Positions 35,907 through 47,098 of a stretch of 64,000 nt of DNA are shown piece by piece (position 1 is the first letter of the stretch; every line of letters begins with the position of its first letter). Source of the stretch: UBA4615 sp044368415 (GTDB lineage: Bacteria > Pseudomonadota > Gammaproteobacteria > Burkholderiales > Burkholderiaceae_E); NCBI GenBank assembly GCA_044368415.1, contig JBIPLJ010000002.1:1-64000 (forward strand). The letters run 5' to 3'. The notes below the pieces were generated by a model. The model had not been told where the DNA came from. It saw nothing but the letters and a program-made list of their open reading frames with translations, and ran no database searches. A program made the translations under genes and the position numbers.

Positions 35907-36182
35907 TCAGCCGCCCGCGATCATCGAGGGGATGCTGATGATCGAGCGTTGCAGGTAGTCGACCAGCGTACTGATCATCCACGGACCGATCACGATCATC
36001 GTGACCGCCACGCCGACCAGCTTCGGCAGGAACGACAGCGTCTGCTCGTTGAGCTGCGTGATCGCCTGGAAGAAGCTGACCATCAGGCCCACGCCCAGCG
36101 CCACCAGCAGCAGCGGCGCCGACACGATCAGCATCAGCTCGAGCGCCTGGCGCCCGACGGTGACGACACTTTCCGGACTCAT
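35907..36182 (-). CDS. fliQ: Flagellar export gate protein FliQ
   Basis: The protein is 91 aa, the standard size, with two membrane helices (LMLIVSAPLLLVALGVGLMV and LVGVAVTMIVIGPWMISTLV) and the conserved linker SFFQAITQLNEQTLSFLPK. It packs around FliP and FliR in the export gate. The ATG at 36182 is preferred; the upstream open frame would add 24 unrelated residues that overlap fliP. Confidence 0.96.
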   Translation of the reverse strand: MSPESVVTVGRQALELMLIVSAPLLLVALGVGLMVSFFQAITQLNEQTLSFLPKLVGVAVTMIVIGPWMISTLVDYLQRSIISIPSMIAGG

Positions 36183-36195
36183 CGCGTGCCCTCCC

Positions 36196-36954
36196 TCATC
36201 CGAAGCTCGCGACCAGCGAGCCGACCAGCAGGGTCCAGCCATCCGCGAGTACAAATAGCATCAGCTTGAAGGGGAGTGCGACCAGCACCGGCGAGAGCAT
36301 CATCATGCCCATCGACATCAGCACCGAGGCGACGATCAGGTCGACGATCAGGAACGGGATGAACACCAGGAACCCGATCTGGAAGGCGGTCTTGAGCTCG
36401 CTGGTGACGAAGGCCGGGATCAGCACGCGCATCGGCATCTTCTCGGGCGTGACGGCGGTGTCGACCTTCGCGATCCGGGCGAAGAGCCCCAGATCGGTCT
36501 CGCGGGTCTGCTTGAGCATGAAGGTGCGCAGCGGGTCGCTGCCGCGCTCGATCGCGGCCTCGAAGCCGAGCTTCGCCTCGCTGTAGGGACGGTAGGCTTC
36601 GGCGTAGATGCGGTCGAGTGTCGGGCCCATCACGAACAGCGTGAGGAACAGCGACAGCCCGACGATCACTTGGTTCGGCGGCGTGGTCTGCAGGCCCAGC
36701 GCCTGGCGCAGCAGCGACAGTACGATGACGATCCGGGTGAAGCTCGTCATCAGCAGCAACACCGCCGGCAGGAACGACAGCGCCGCGAAGGCGAGCATCG
36801 TCTGCACCGGCAGCGAGTATGTGGTGCCGCCGGCGCCGCTCGGGCGCGTCTCGAGCGACAGCGCGGTCTGCGCGGCGACCGGCGCCGCCTCGGCGAGCAG
36901 CATGAGTGCCATCCCGAAGGCCGCCCGACGCGAGCGGGGGGGGCGGTCATTCAT
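36196..36954 (-). CDS. fliP: Flagellar export gate protein FliP
   Basis: The protein has 252 aa with a cleavable signal-like N-terminus (FGMALMLLAEAAPVAAQ), then the FliP core: LLMTSFTRIVIVLSLLRQAL and GLQTTPPNQVIVGLSLFLTL. The C-terminal part has LIPAFVTSELKTAFQIGFLV and PFLIVDLIVASVLMSMGMMM. It forms the channel with FliQ and FliR. Its start overlaps the fliO end by 8 bases. Confidence 0.97.
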   Translation of the reverse strand: MNDRPPRSRRAAFGMALMLLAEAAPVAAQTALSLETRPSGAGGTTYSLPVQTMLAFAALSFLPAVLLLMTSFTRIVIVLSLLRQALGLQTTPPNQVIVGLSLFLTLFVMGPTLDRIYAEAYRPYSEAKLGFEAAIERGSDPLRTFMLKQTRETDLGLFARIAKVDTAVTPEKMPMRVLIPAFVTSELKTAFQIGFLVFIPFLIVDLIVASVLMSMGMMMLSPVLVALPFKLMLFVLADGWTLLVGSLVASFG

Positions 36955-37306
36955 TGCGCTTGAGCCGGTCGAGGATCTGGGCGAAGGGGTTCGGCGGGAA
37001 AGCCGCCGCGGACTGCCCGGGCGCCGTTGTATCGGCGTCGCCCTGGCCGGGCGCGGTGCGCTCGAGCTCAGCCAGCATCGAGATCGAATGCCCGGTCACG
37101 CCGAGCAGCCAGCGGCGGCCGTCGGCCTCGACGATGACCACGCGCTCGCGCGGCCCGAGGGTGAGGCCGCCGGCGAGGGTCACCGGGCGGGCGCCGCCCT
37201 TGGTGCCGCCCTGCAGGCGCTTGAGCACCCACAGCGCGACCGGAATCAGTGCGGCGACTGCGAGGAATGCGAGCAGCGCGGGTAAGACCGACGGGGCGTC
37301 TTGCAT
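36947..37306 (-). CDS. fliO: Flagellar protein FliO
   Basis: The 119-aa protein has one N-terminal membrane helix (LPALLAFLAVAALIPVALWV) and a short cytoplasmic SpoA-like part (TLAGGLTLGPRERVVIVEAD, WLLGVTGHSISMLAEL). FliO is a chaperone for FliP assembly and is poorly conserved. It lies between fliN and fliP with tight spacing, which confirms the assignment. Confidence 0.9.
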   Translation of the reverse strand: MQDAPSVLPALLAFLAVAALIPVALWVLKRLQGGTKGGARPVTLAGGLTLGPRERVVIVEADGRRWLLGVTGHSISMLAELERTAPGQGDADTTAPGQSAAAFPPNPFAQILDRLKRNE

Positions 37307-37311
37307 GGCGG

Positions 37312-37764
37312 TCAGGCCCGGTTGAGCCGGCGCACGCGCTCGGACGGCGTGACGATGTCGGTGAGGCGGATGCCGAACTTGTCGTTCACCACCACCACCT
37401 CGCCTTGGGCAATCAGGCAGCCATTGACCAGCACGTCCATCGGCTCGCCGGCCAGGGCGTCGAGCTCGATGACCGATCCCTGTGCGAGCTGCAGGATGTG
37501 CTTGATCGGGATCCGTGTCCTGCCGAGCTCGACAGTCAGCTGGACGGGAATGTCCAGGATCATGTCGATGTCCTGGCGGCCAGGCCCGCTGGCGGCGGTC
37601 GCACCCATCTGCGGGAACAGGTGGTCGGCGCGCTCGACTCGCTCGAGGCCGGCCTGGGGGGCGCTTTGGGCTGCCGCCAGTTCCGGGGCGGCTTGGGCGA
37701 GGGCCGCTGCCCACTCGTCGGCCAGTGCTTCCTGGCCTTCCTCGGCGGGAGAGTCGGTGCTCAT
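37312..37764 (-). CDS. fliN: Flagellar motor switch protein FliN
   Basis: The 150-aa protein has an acidic, Ala-rich N-terminus and a C-terminal SpoA domain: DMILDIPVQLTVELGRTRIP, IKHILQLAQGSVIELDALAG, EPMDVLVNGCLIAQGEVVVV. It forms the lower C-ring with FliM and binds CheY-P and FliH. It follows fliM by 31 bases and precedes fliO by 5. Confidence 0.96.
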   Translation of the reverse strand: MSTDSPAEEGQEALADEWAAALAQAAPELAAAQSAPQAGLERVERADHLFPQMGATAASGPGRQDIDMILDIPVQLTVELGRTRIPIKHILQLAQGSVIELDALAGEPMDVLVNGCLIAQGEVVVVNDKFGIRLTDIVTPSERVRRLNRA

Positions 37765-37795
37765 CGTATTCTCCGTGGGGTCGGTGCGGCGCGCA

Positions 37796-38770
37796 TCAGG
37801 ACTGCGCCTGGGGCACGCTCAGGAGTTCCTGGATGCGGATCGAATAGCGGCCGTTCGAGGTGCCGTAGCCGCACTCGAAAATCGGCACGCCGTCGGACTT
37901 CACGACCAGGCTCTCCTTGAGGTCGAGCTCGATGAAGTCGCCTGGCTTGAGCGCCATCAGCTCGCCGACAGTGGCCTGCGCATGGGCGAGCTCGGCGGAG
38001 ATCTCGATCTCCGCGACCTTGATCTGCTGGGTCAGGAGGTTGACCCAGCGCTTGTCGGTCTCCATCGAGTCGCCTTGCAGCGACGAGTACAGCGTGTCGC
38101 GGATCGGCTCCAGGGTTGCATAGGGAATACACAAGTGCAGCTCGCCGCCGAGCTCGCCGATCTCCAGCGAGAAGGTCGTGGTGACGACGATCTCGCCGGG
38201 TGTCGCGATGGTCGCGAACTGCGGGTTCATCTCCGAGCGCATGTACTCGAGGCTGAGCGGATAGATGCCGGCCCATGCCTTGCGGTACTCCTCGAGCGTG
38301 ACGTCGAGCATGCGTTGGATGATCCGCTGCTCGGTGGCCGAGAAGTCGCGACCCTCGATGCGGTACTGCATGCGGCCGTTGCCGCCGAACAGGTTGTCAA
38401 TGACGGTAAAAACGAGCTTAGGGTCGCAGATCACCAAACCGTTGCCGCGCAGCGGCTTGACCGCGACGATATTGATATTGGCCGGTACCGCGATGCCGCG
38501 CAGGAACGCGCTGTACTTCTGGACCTTGATCGGGCCGACCGAGATCTCGGGGTTGCGGCGCATGAAATTGAACAGGCCGATCCGAAGGTTCCGGGCGAAG
38601 CGCTCGTTGATGATCTCGAGCGTGGGCATGCGCCCGCGGACGATGCGCTCCTGCTTGGCAAGGTCGTAGGCGATCGGGCCGCGGGCACCGTCGGCTGCGG
38701 CCTCGGGCGTCTCGTCGACGCCCTCCAGCAGCGCATCGACCTCGTCCTGGGAGAGGAACTGCTCGGCCAT
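37796..38770 (-). CDS. fliM: Flagellar motor switch protein FliM
   Basis: The 324-aa switch protein begins with the CheY-P-binding N-terminal peptide (FLSQDEVDALLEGV). The middle CheC-like domain carries DNLFGGNGRMQYRIEGRDFS, and the C-terminal SpoA domain has LKPGDFIELDLKESLVVKSD. It receives CheY-P and sets the rotation direction. The gene is 5 bases after fliL. Confidence 0.97.
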   Translation of the reverse strand: MAEQFLSQDEVDALLEGVDETPEAAADGARGPIAYDLAKQERIVRGRMPTLEIINERFARNLRIGLFNFMRRNPEISVGPIKVQKYSAFLRGIAVPANINIVAVKPLRGNGLVICDPKLVFTVIDNLFGGNGRMQYRIEGRDFSATEQRIIQRMLDVTLEEYRKAWAGIYPLSLEYMRSEMNPQFATIATPGEIVVTTTFSLEIGELGGELHLCIPYATLEPIRDTLYSSLQGDSMETDKRWVNLLTQQIKVAEIEISAELAHAQATVGELMALKPGDFIELDLKESLVVKSDGVPIFECGYGTSNGRYSIRIQELLSVPQAQS

Positions 38771-38775
38771 GTCGG

Positions 38776-39402
38776 TTACTGGACGATGAAGGAGGCGAAG
38801 TGTACCTGGGCGACCGGGTTTGACGCAGGCTCCGCCTTCTTGAGCGTCTCCTTCTCCTTGCCCTTCTCCTTGCCCTTGGTGCCCTTACCCTTGTCGCCGT
38901 CTTTGACCTTGACCTTGGGCGGGGGATCCTCCTGCTCGGCATGCTCGTCCGCCGACGGCGGCAGCCAGCCCAGCGGGCTCGCCGCGGCGACGGCGATCTC
39001 GTCGGCGAGCTGCTCCTTGCCTTCGCGAGTAGTCAGCTGGCTGGCGAGCTTGGAGGAGATGAGCAGCAGCAGTTCATTGCGGACCGCCGGCATCTTCGCG
39101 GTGATCTTGGCCTCGGTCTCCTTGCTGTCGACCTCGAGCACGATGCCGATCTGCGCATAGCGCTCGGATTCGCGATCGGCGAGGTTGACGACGAAGTTCT
39201 CCAAGGTGACGAAGACGCGCTGGGCGCGACGCTTTTCTTCAGCCTTGGCGGACGCGGCGGCTTCGTCGGGCTCGCCGCGCCCGAGGAACCACCAAGCGGC
39301 CCCACCGCCGCCGCCCAGCAGCAGCACCGCGACCAGCCCGATGATCAGGCCCTTCTTGCTCTTCTTTGGCGGTGCGTCGGTCTTGTCGGCGGCGTCGCTC
39401 AT
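38776..39402 (-). CDS. fliL: Flagellar stator-associated protein FliL with charged insert
   Basis: The 208-aa protein has a cytoplasmic start, one membrane helix (GLIIGLVAVLLLGGGGGAAW), and a periplasmic stomatin-like domain (VTLENFVVNLADRESERYAQ, LLISSKLASQLTTREGKEQL). It ends in the conserved VHFASFIVQ. A Lys/Gly/Glu-rich insert of about 35 residues precedes this tail and is unusual. It affects stator function. The 134-base gap upstream separates it from fliK, so a promoter may lie there. Confidence 0.93.
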   Translation of the reverse strand: MSDAADKTDAPPKKSKKGLIIGLVAVLLLGGGGGAAWWFLGRGEPDEAAASAKAEEKRRAQRVFVTLENFVVNLADRESERYAQIGIVLEVDSKETEAKITAKMPAVRNELLLLISSKLASQLTTREGKEQLADEIAVAAASPLGWLPPSADEHAEQEDPPPKVKVKDGDKGKGTKGKEKGKEKETLKKAEPASNPVAQVHFASFIVQ

Positions 39403-39536
39403 GCGATCTCCCGGTGGGGCTGGAGGGGCTCGTTCGAATTCACGAGCCGATCATCGCAATACTTGAGCCCCCCGAAGCACCGATAAGGCCGGCGTGCATG
39501 GGCCTGTTCGCCGCTTGCGCGGCGCATTGCCCCGCG
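39403..39536. other. Gap between fliK and fliL with two hairpins
   Basis: A small hairpin GCTCGT/ACGAGC lies at about 39428-39445, and a GC-rich one (CGCCGC-TTGC-GCGGCG) at about 39510-39526. On the minus strand TCAA, then 15 bases, then GCTCGTGA gives only a weak sigma-28 resemblance before fliL. No gene is seen. Confidence 0.4.
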
Positions 39537-41702
<2,166 letters not shown>

Positions 41703-41703
41703 G

Positions 41704-42156
41704 TCAGCGTTCCTTGCCCGGGCGGCGCCGGGCGGCGAGATGTGTTGCGAATTCGTCGAGCGCGTGCTGCTCGCGCCGCGCCGCGGTGCGCAGGGTCTGC
41801 TGCGCGCGCCGTGTCTCGAGCGTCTCGAGCGCCTTCAGGCGGCGCTGCTGCTCGGTGAGGGAGGCGTCGCGTGCGAGCGCGTCGGCGCTGCGCTCGGCGT
41901 GCTGGCGATACTGCTGCTGGATCGCCTGGATGAGGCGCGCATCGAACTGGACGGCCGACGTGAGCTGCGCTGCGCCGACCGCCGACCCGGCCCGCAGCGG
42001 CGCGCGTCCGAGAGACTCCTCACGGTAGTCGGTGAGCGTGCGTAGCGTGGTGGCCGCCGCATCGCGCTCGCGGCGTGCGCCCACCGCGCGCGTCGCCGCG
42101 TCGTCGCGACGATCGCGCGCCTGCTCGATCAGCAGCGTGAGCAGCCGCGCGTCCAT
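41704..42156 (-). CDS. fliJ: Flagellar export protein FliJ
   Basis: The 150-aa protein is almost wholly helical and coiled-coil (AQLTSAVQFDARLIQAIQQQ, QQRRLKALETLETRRAQQTL), as expected for the export ATPase stalk. Sequence conservation in FliJ is low; assignment rests on size, coiled coil and the place between fliI and fliK. Its ATG overlaps the fliI stop by 1 base. Confidence 0.9.
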   Translation of the reverse strand: MDARLLTLLIEQARDRRDDAATRAVGARRERDAAATTLRTLTDYREESLGRAPLRAGSAVGAAQLTSAVQFDARLIQAIQQQYRQHAERSADALARDASLTEQQRRLKALETLETRRAQQTLRTAARREQHALDEFATHLAARRRPGKER

Positions 42157-43625
42157 CAGGCGGGCTCCCCGAACGTCTCGATCGCCGGGCCGATCAGCGC
42201 CTCGAGCGCATCGCGGCTCACCGACAGGTCGGCGCCGGCGTGCATGTCTTGCTGCAGGAGTGCCGCGATCCGCGGCATCAGCGCGATCGCGAGGTCCGTC
42301 TCGGCGTCGCTGCCCTGTACGTAGGCACCGACCGAGATCAGATCGCGACTGCGCCGGTAGCGTGCCCACAGGGCCTTGAGCTTTCGGGCGAGCTTGAGCT
42401 GGCGGGCGTCTACCACCTGGTGCATCACGCGCGAGATCGACTGCTCGATGTCGATCGCCGGGTAGTGGCCCGATTCGGCCAGCGAGCGGTCCAGCACGAA
42501 GTGTCCGTCCAGGATCGCGCGGGCAGCGTCGGCGATGGGGTCCTGCTGGTCGTCGCCCTCGGTCAGCACCGTGTAGAAGCCGGTGATCGAGCCGTGGCCC
42601 CGACGCCCATTGCCGGCCCGCTCCACCAAGTGCGGCAGCCGGGCGAACACCGACGGCGGATACCCCTTGGTGGCCGGCGGCTCCCCGATCGCCAGCGCCA
42701 CCTCGCGCGCGGCCATCGCATATCGCGTGAGCGAGTCCATCAGCAGCAGCACGTTCAGGCCGCGGTCGCGGAACTGCTCGGCGATCGAGGTCGCATAGAC
42801 GGCGCCCTGCATCCGAAGCACCGGCGAGCAGTCCGCGGGCGCGGCGACCACCACCGCGCGCGCCAGGCCCTCAGGGCCGAGAATGTCCTCGATGAACTCC
42901 TTGACCTCGCGGCCCCGCTCGCCGATCAGGCCGACAACGGTCACGTCGGCGGCGGTATAGCGGGCCATCATCCCCAGGAGCACGCTCTTGCCGACGCCGG
43001 AGCCCGCGAACAGGCCGAGGCGCTGGCCGCGCCCCACGGTGAGCAGCCCGTTGATCGCCCGCACGCCGGTGTCGAGCGGCTCGCGGATCGGTTCCCGGTC
43101 CATCGCGTTGATCGGCCGACTCATCACCGGCGCACGCTCGCAGTGCTCGAGCGAGCCCCGACCGTCGAGCGGACGGCCCAGCGGGTCGACCACGCGGCCG
43201 AGCAAGGCGTCGCCGTTGGGCAGCCATCGCGAGCGGTCCTCGGCCCGGCGCCGGGGCTGGCGCGGCGCCATCAGGGACGGCGGCTGGACGGTTTCGTCGA
43301 CCGGCACGACGGTGGCGCCCGGCCGCAGCCCCGCGACGTCCGACAGCGGCATCAGGTACAGGCGGTCGTCCTCGAAGCCCACGACTTCCGCGTCGACCGG
43401 CTGACCGCCCTCGGGCGCGATCGCGCAGACCGATCCGACCGGCAGGCGCAGGCCGCTGGCCTCCATCACCAGGCCGGCGACGCGCGTCAGACGTCCGCTG
43501 ACGGTGTGGGTGGGGCCAACGGCGGCGAAGCCGCGCAGTTCGGTCAGCAGCCGCGAGAAGTCGGCGGTGGCCGCCATCCGCGGGGCCGGGGCGGGCGCGT
43601 TCGGAAACACGAGGGGCCGAGTCAT
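42156..43625 (-). CDS. fliI: Flagellar export ATPase FliI
   Basis: The 489-aa ATPase energises export. The Walker A is GLFAGSGVGKSVLLGMMARY, Walker B is LNVLLLMDSLTRYAMA, and the family signature is EPPATKGYPPSVFARLP. The ATG at 43625 is chosen because it overlaps the fliH stop (ATGA) and follows GAGG; an in-frame GTG 12 bases upstream is an alternative. Confidence 0.97.
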   Translation of the reverse strand: MTRPLVFPNAPAPAPRMAATADFSRLLTELRGFAAVGPTHTVSGRLTRVAGLVMEASGLRLPVGSVCAIAPEGGQPVDAEVVGFEDDRLYLMPLSDVAGLRPGATVVPVDETVQPPSLMAPRQPRRRAEDRSRWLPNGDALLGRVVDPLGRPLDGRGSLEHCERAPVMSRPINAMDREPIREPLDTGVRAINGLLTVGRGQRLGLFAGSGVGKSVLLGMMARYTAADVTVVGLIGERGREVKEFIEDILGPEGLARAVVVAAPADCSPVLRMQGAVYATSIAEQFRDRGLNVLLLMDSLTRYAMAAREVALAIGEPPATKGYPPSVFARLPHLVERAGNGRRGHGSITGFYTVLTEGDDQQDPIADAARAILDGHFVLDRSLAESGHYPAIDIEQSISRVMHQVVDARQLKLARKLKALWARYRRSRDLISVGAYVQGSDAETDLAIALMPRIAALLQQDMHAGADLSVSRDALEALIGPAIETFGEPA

Positions 43626-44281
43626 GCCTCGATCCACGCGTCGTCTCGGCCGAGCGCGGCCAGCGCCGTGCGCCAGCGAGTCTGCACCGTCGCGTCAACC
43701 GCCTGGCGCGGCGTCTCGACGCGGCAGCCGCCGGCCAGCACCGAGGCGTCTGGAACCAGCTGCGCGCCACGCGCCTCGAGCAGCGGTCCGAGCTGCTCGC
43801 TGAGCAGCAGCGCATCGTCGGGATGGACCCTCAGGATCGGCCGGGCGCGCTCGTCGACGATCGCGCCGAGCGCGGCGTTGACCGCCGGCACGACCGCGTC
43901 GTCTCGCACCCGCAGCGCCGCGCCGAAGGCGCTGCGCGCGATCTCGACGCCGAGCTCCACCAACTCGACGGACAGGCTGGTCTGCAGGACGGCGAGCTGC
44001 TCGGTGAGTGCCGCGACAAGCGCGTCGCCGCGCTGCGCGATCGCCTCGATCTCGGCGCGGCGTGCTGCCTCGCCCTGCAGTCGCGATTCCTCGAGGCCAC
44101 GCGCATAGCCGTCGCGCAGCCCGTCCTCGTAGCTCGGGCCGACCGGCTGGGCATCGGTCCGGCGCTCCTGCGTCGCCCGCCGCTCGGCGCCCGCGCGGCG
44201 ATCGCCCAGGAGCGCACCGGGTTGCCAGGGTGTGGTGACGCCAAGGTCCTCGGCGAATACGATGCGACTAGACGAATGCAT
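43622..44281 (-). CDS. fliH: Flagellar export regulator FliH
   Basis: The 219-aa protein has a FliN-binding N-terminal region, a central GYARGLEESRLQGEAARRAE helix of the kind with G-x-x-x-G features, and a C-terminal domain (VHPDDALLLSEQLGPLLEAR, ASVLAGGCRVETPRQAVDA) that binds FliI. It overlaps fliG by 14 bases and fliI by 4. Confidence 0.94.
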   Translation of the reverse strand: MHSSSRIVFAEDLGVTTPWQPGALLGDRRAGAERRATQERRTDAQPVGPSYEDGLRDGYARGLEESRLQGEAARRAEIEAIAQRGDALVAALTEQLAVLQTSLSVELVELGVEIARSAFGAALRVRDDAVVPAVNAALGAIVDERARPILRVHPDDALLLSEQLGPLLEARGAQLVPDASVLAGGCRVETPRQAVDATVQTRWRTALAALGRDDAWIEA

Positions 44282-45263
44282 CCTCGCCTCCGCCGCCGAT
44301 CGAGATCTCGCCCGCTTCGGCCAGGCGCCTCACGGTCTTCAGGATGTCCTTCTGCTGCATCTCGACATCCGCGACCCGCACTGGTCCGCGCGACTCGAGG
44401 TCCTCGCGCAGTGCCTCGGCGGCACGCTGCGACATGTTCTTCAGGAATTTGTCGCGGATCTCGGCGTTCGCGCCCTTCAGCGCGATCACCAGCCCGTCGT
44501 TGGCGACTTCCTTGAGCACGGACTGCATCGCGCGGTCGTCGAGCTTGATCACGTCGTCGAAGGTGAACATCTGGTCCTGGATCGACTGTGCGAGTTCCTC
44601 GTCCGACTCGCGCACCGAGTCGAGCACCTCGCTCTCCAGCGATGCGCCGAGGCCGTTGAGCATCTCTGCGGCCACCTTCGGGCCACCCAGCGCGGTCTTT
44701 TTGAGCTTGTCCGCCCCGGCCAGCACGCGCGAGAGCACCTCGTTGAGTTCCTTGAGCGCGTTAGGCTGGATGCCATCGAGCGTGGCTACCCGAAGGATCA
44801 CGTCGGCGCGTACGCGCGGCGACAGCTTCGAGAGAATCTCGCCGGAGTGGTCGCGCTCGAGGTGCACGAGGATCGACGCGATGATCTGCGGATGCTCGTT
44901 GCGCACAAGCTCGGCGACCGAGTCCGAGTCCATCCACTTCAGGCTCTCGATGCCACTGGTGTCGCTGCCCTGTAGGATCCGGTTGATCAGCAACCCGGCC
45001 TTCTCCTCGCCCAGCGCCTTGCGCAGCACCGCCTTGACGTACTCGTCGGTGTCGGCCACCAGCGAGCCGTTGGCGGCGGCCTCGGCGTGGAACTGGTCGA
45101 GCACCTGCCCGACTTTCTCCTTCGGTACGGTGCGCAGCCGAGTCATCATCTCGCCGATCTTCTGCACCTCCTTAGGGGAGAGGTGCTTGAAGACTTCGGA
45201 AGCCGCGTCCTCGCCGAGGGTCATCAGCAGGATGGCGCTTCGCTCGAGTCCTTGGTCGTCCAT
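44268..45263 (-). CDS. fliG: Flagellar motor switch protein FliG
   Basis: The 331-aa switch protein couples rotor to stator. The N-terminal domain begins ERSAILLMTLGEDAASEVFK. The middle domain carries EHPQIIASILVHLERDHSGE, and the C-terminal charged ridge is in MFTFDDVIKLDDRAMQSVLK. It follows fliF by 35 bases. Confidence 0.97.
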   Translation of the reverse strand: MDDQGLERSAILLMTLGEDAASEVFKHLSPKEVQKIGEMMTRLRTVPKEKVGQVLDQFHAEAAANGSLVADTDEYVKAVLRKALGEEKAGLLINRILQGSDTSGIESLKWMDSDSVAELVRNEHPQIIASILVHLERDHSGEILSKLSPRVRADVILRVATLDGIQPNALKELNEVLSRVLAGADKLKKTALGGPKVAAEMLNGLGASLESEVLDSVRESDEELAQSIQDQMFTFDDVIKLDDRAMQSVLKEVANDGLVIALKGANAEIRDKFLKNMSQRAAEALREDLESRGPVRVADVEMQQKDILKTVRRLAEAGEISIGGGGEDAFV

Positions 45264-45298
45264 CTGGGATCAGATCGGTGGGTCGGATGCGCGCGGGG

Positions 45299-46945
45299 TC
45301 AGGTGTTGACCCATGAGCGCACCACGTTGGCAACGGTGGCCGGGTTGTCGCGGGCGAGCTGGATCACTTGCTCGCTGGCGCCCGAGAGCTGGCCGAAAGG
45401 TGTGGTCGCTGTTGGCGGCGGAAGTGCCACATCGTCGGCCACGACGGCGCTGGTGCGCTGTCCCGGCGGCGGCGGTGGCGGCGGCGGCGGCTTCCTGAGC
45501 GCCGGCCGGATCACGAACAGGATCGCCATCAGACCGAGCAGCACCAGGCCCACCTGGGCGCCGATGCTCTTGGCAAGCCCGACGACATCCGGGTCGCGCC
45601 ACAGCGGCACCGGTTCGGTGCGGGGCATCTCCTCGACGGTGAACGCGGCGTTGACCACGTTCAGCGCGTCGCCGCGGTCCTTCGTAAAGCCGATCGCCTC
45701 GCGGACCAGCGACTGGATCTGCTCGACCTCCTTGACGTCGAGCGGTGCAAAGGTGACCTTGCCCTCTTCGTCGACGCTGCGGCGGTGGTTGACCACGACC
45801 GCAGCGGTTAGCCGCTTGAGGTTCCCGCTGGCGTTGCGCGTCACGCGCACAGTCTTGTCGACCTCGAAGTTCGTCGTCGCTTCACGCTTGGTCTCGCGCC
45901 CGGCCTGCGCGGCGGCCCCGCCCTGGCCCTGCGGCAGCGCCTGGCCAGGCCCATTGATCGGGGCGGTCGGCGGCACCGGGGGCTGGTTCGACATCGCGCC
46001 GGGCACGCCCTGCGCACCGGCGGCGGCGCCACCCGCCGACTCGTTGACCTGCTGGCTGCGGACCGCGGCTGGCTCGTTGCCCTGGTTGGGGCGGAACTGC
46101 TCGGCGGTCGACTCCGACAGCGTGAAGTCGACGTCGGCGGTGACCTGGGCCTTGACGTTTCCGCGGCCGACGATTGGCTCGACGATTTCGACGATCCGTG
46201 CAATGTAGTTCTGTTCGATTGCGCGCAGGTACTGCAACTGATTCGGATCGAGGCCCGCTGCCTGGTTGCTGTCCAGATTCGAGAGCAGGGCGCCGCTCTG
46301 GTCGATCACGCTCACCTGCTTCGGGGTCATTTCCGGGATAGACGAAGCGATCAGGTGGACGATGCCCGCGACGTGTCCCCGCTCGAGCACGCGGCCCGGA
46401 TGCAGTGTCAGTAGCACCGAGGCTGAGGGTTTCTGCTGTTCTCGGAAGAAGCCGTTCTGGGTCGGGAGCGCCAGATGGACGCGGGCGCTGCCGACCTGCG
46501 ACAGCGCCATGATCGAGCGGGCCAGCTCGCCCTCGAGACCGCGCTGGTAGTTCAGCCGCTCCTGGAATTGCGTGGTGCCGAACTTCTGCGTCTCGACCAA
46601 CTCGAAGCCTACCGTGCCGCCCTTGGGCAGCCCCTGCGAGGCGAGCCGCAGCCGCGCGTCGTGGACCTTGTCGGCCGGCACCATGATGACGCCGCCCACG
46701 TCGGAGAACTTGTAGGGCACATTCATCTGCGACAACGCGCCGACGACCGAGCCGCCGTCCCGATCCGACAGGTTGGTGAAGAGGACCCTGTAATCCGGTT
46801 GCCGGGCCCACATCGCCGCGGTCGCGATCACCGCCGCGAGCGCGGCGGCGCCCAGGCCGAGCATCAGCTTGTTGCGCACCGGGAGCGCGGCGAACGCGGT
46901 CTGCGGGGCTGCGGGCAGCGACGGTCGGTCGAGCGGGGTATCCAT
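45299..46945 (-). CDS. fliF: Flagellar MS-ring protein FliF
   Basis: The 548-aa protein builds the MS ring. Membrane segments lie near residues 28-47 (LMLGLGAAALAAVIATAAMW) and 450-470 (VGLVLLGLMAILFVIRPAL). Ring-building motifs include NLSDRDGGSVVGALSQMNVP and ARVHLALPTQNGFFREQQKP. The C-terminal FliG-binding part ends VVRSWVNT. A Gly/Ala/Pro-rich insert occupies about 300-345. The gene is divergent from fliE. Confidence 0.97.
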   Translation of the reverse strand: MDTPLDRPSLPAAPQTAFAALPVRNKLMLGLGAAALAAVIATAAMWARQPDYRVLFTNLSDRDGGSVVGALSQMNVPYKFSDVGGVIMVPADKVHDARLRLASQGLPKGGTVGFELVETQKFGTTQFQERLNYQRGLEGELARSIMALSQVGSARVHLALPTQNGFFREQQKPSASVLLTLHPGRVLERGHVAGIVHLIASSIPEMTPKQVSVIDQSGALLSNLDSNQAAGLDPNQLQYLRAIEQNYIARIVEIVEPIVGRGNVKAQVTADVDFTLSESTAEQFRPNQGNEPAAVRSQQVNESAGGAAAGAQGVPGAMSNQPPVPPTAPINGPGQALPQGQGGAAAQAGRETKREATTNFEVDKTVRVTRNASGNLKRLTAAVVVNHRRSVDEEGKVTFAPLDVKEVEQIQSLVREAIGFTKDRGDALNVVNAAFTVEEMPRTEPVPLWRDPDVVGLAKSIGAQVGLVLLGLMAILFVIRPALRKPPPPPPPPPGQRTSAVVADDVALPPPTATTPFGQLSGASEQVIQLARDNPATVANVVRSWVNT

Positions 46946-47098
46946 GGGGTTCCAGTCACGGGCTTGGCGGCCATTGTCGAAGCCCGGGCGCGGATCTTGA
47001 GCCCGATAAGCGGGTCGCACCCCCGGGTTATCCCTGCTTAAGTTTTCGCGCGTGCGCTCAGCATGGGTTCACTTCTCCGACCCCTGCGGGAGGCGACC
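46946..47098. promoter_or_regulatory. Divergent fliF/fliE control region
   Basis: An imperfect inverted repeat with arms GATAA (47005-47009) and TTATC (47028-47032), both continuing into G/C runs, lies centrally and could be an FlhDC-type box. TTAAGTTT at 47038-47045 matches a sigma-28 -35 element on the plus strand, but the expected -10 is poor (CTCAGCAT). GGAGG at 47087-47091 serves the fliE GTG. Confidence 0.45.

Noticed and set aside
39450..39500. ACCGATAA on the plus strand resembling a sigma-28 -10 inside the fliK-fliL gap
   Set aside because: No matching -35 at 15-16 bases, and it would read antisense into fliK.
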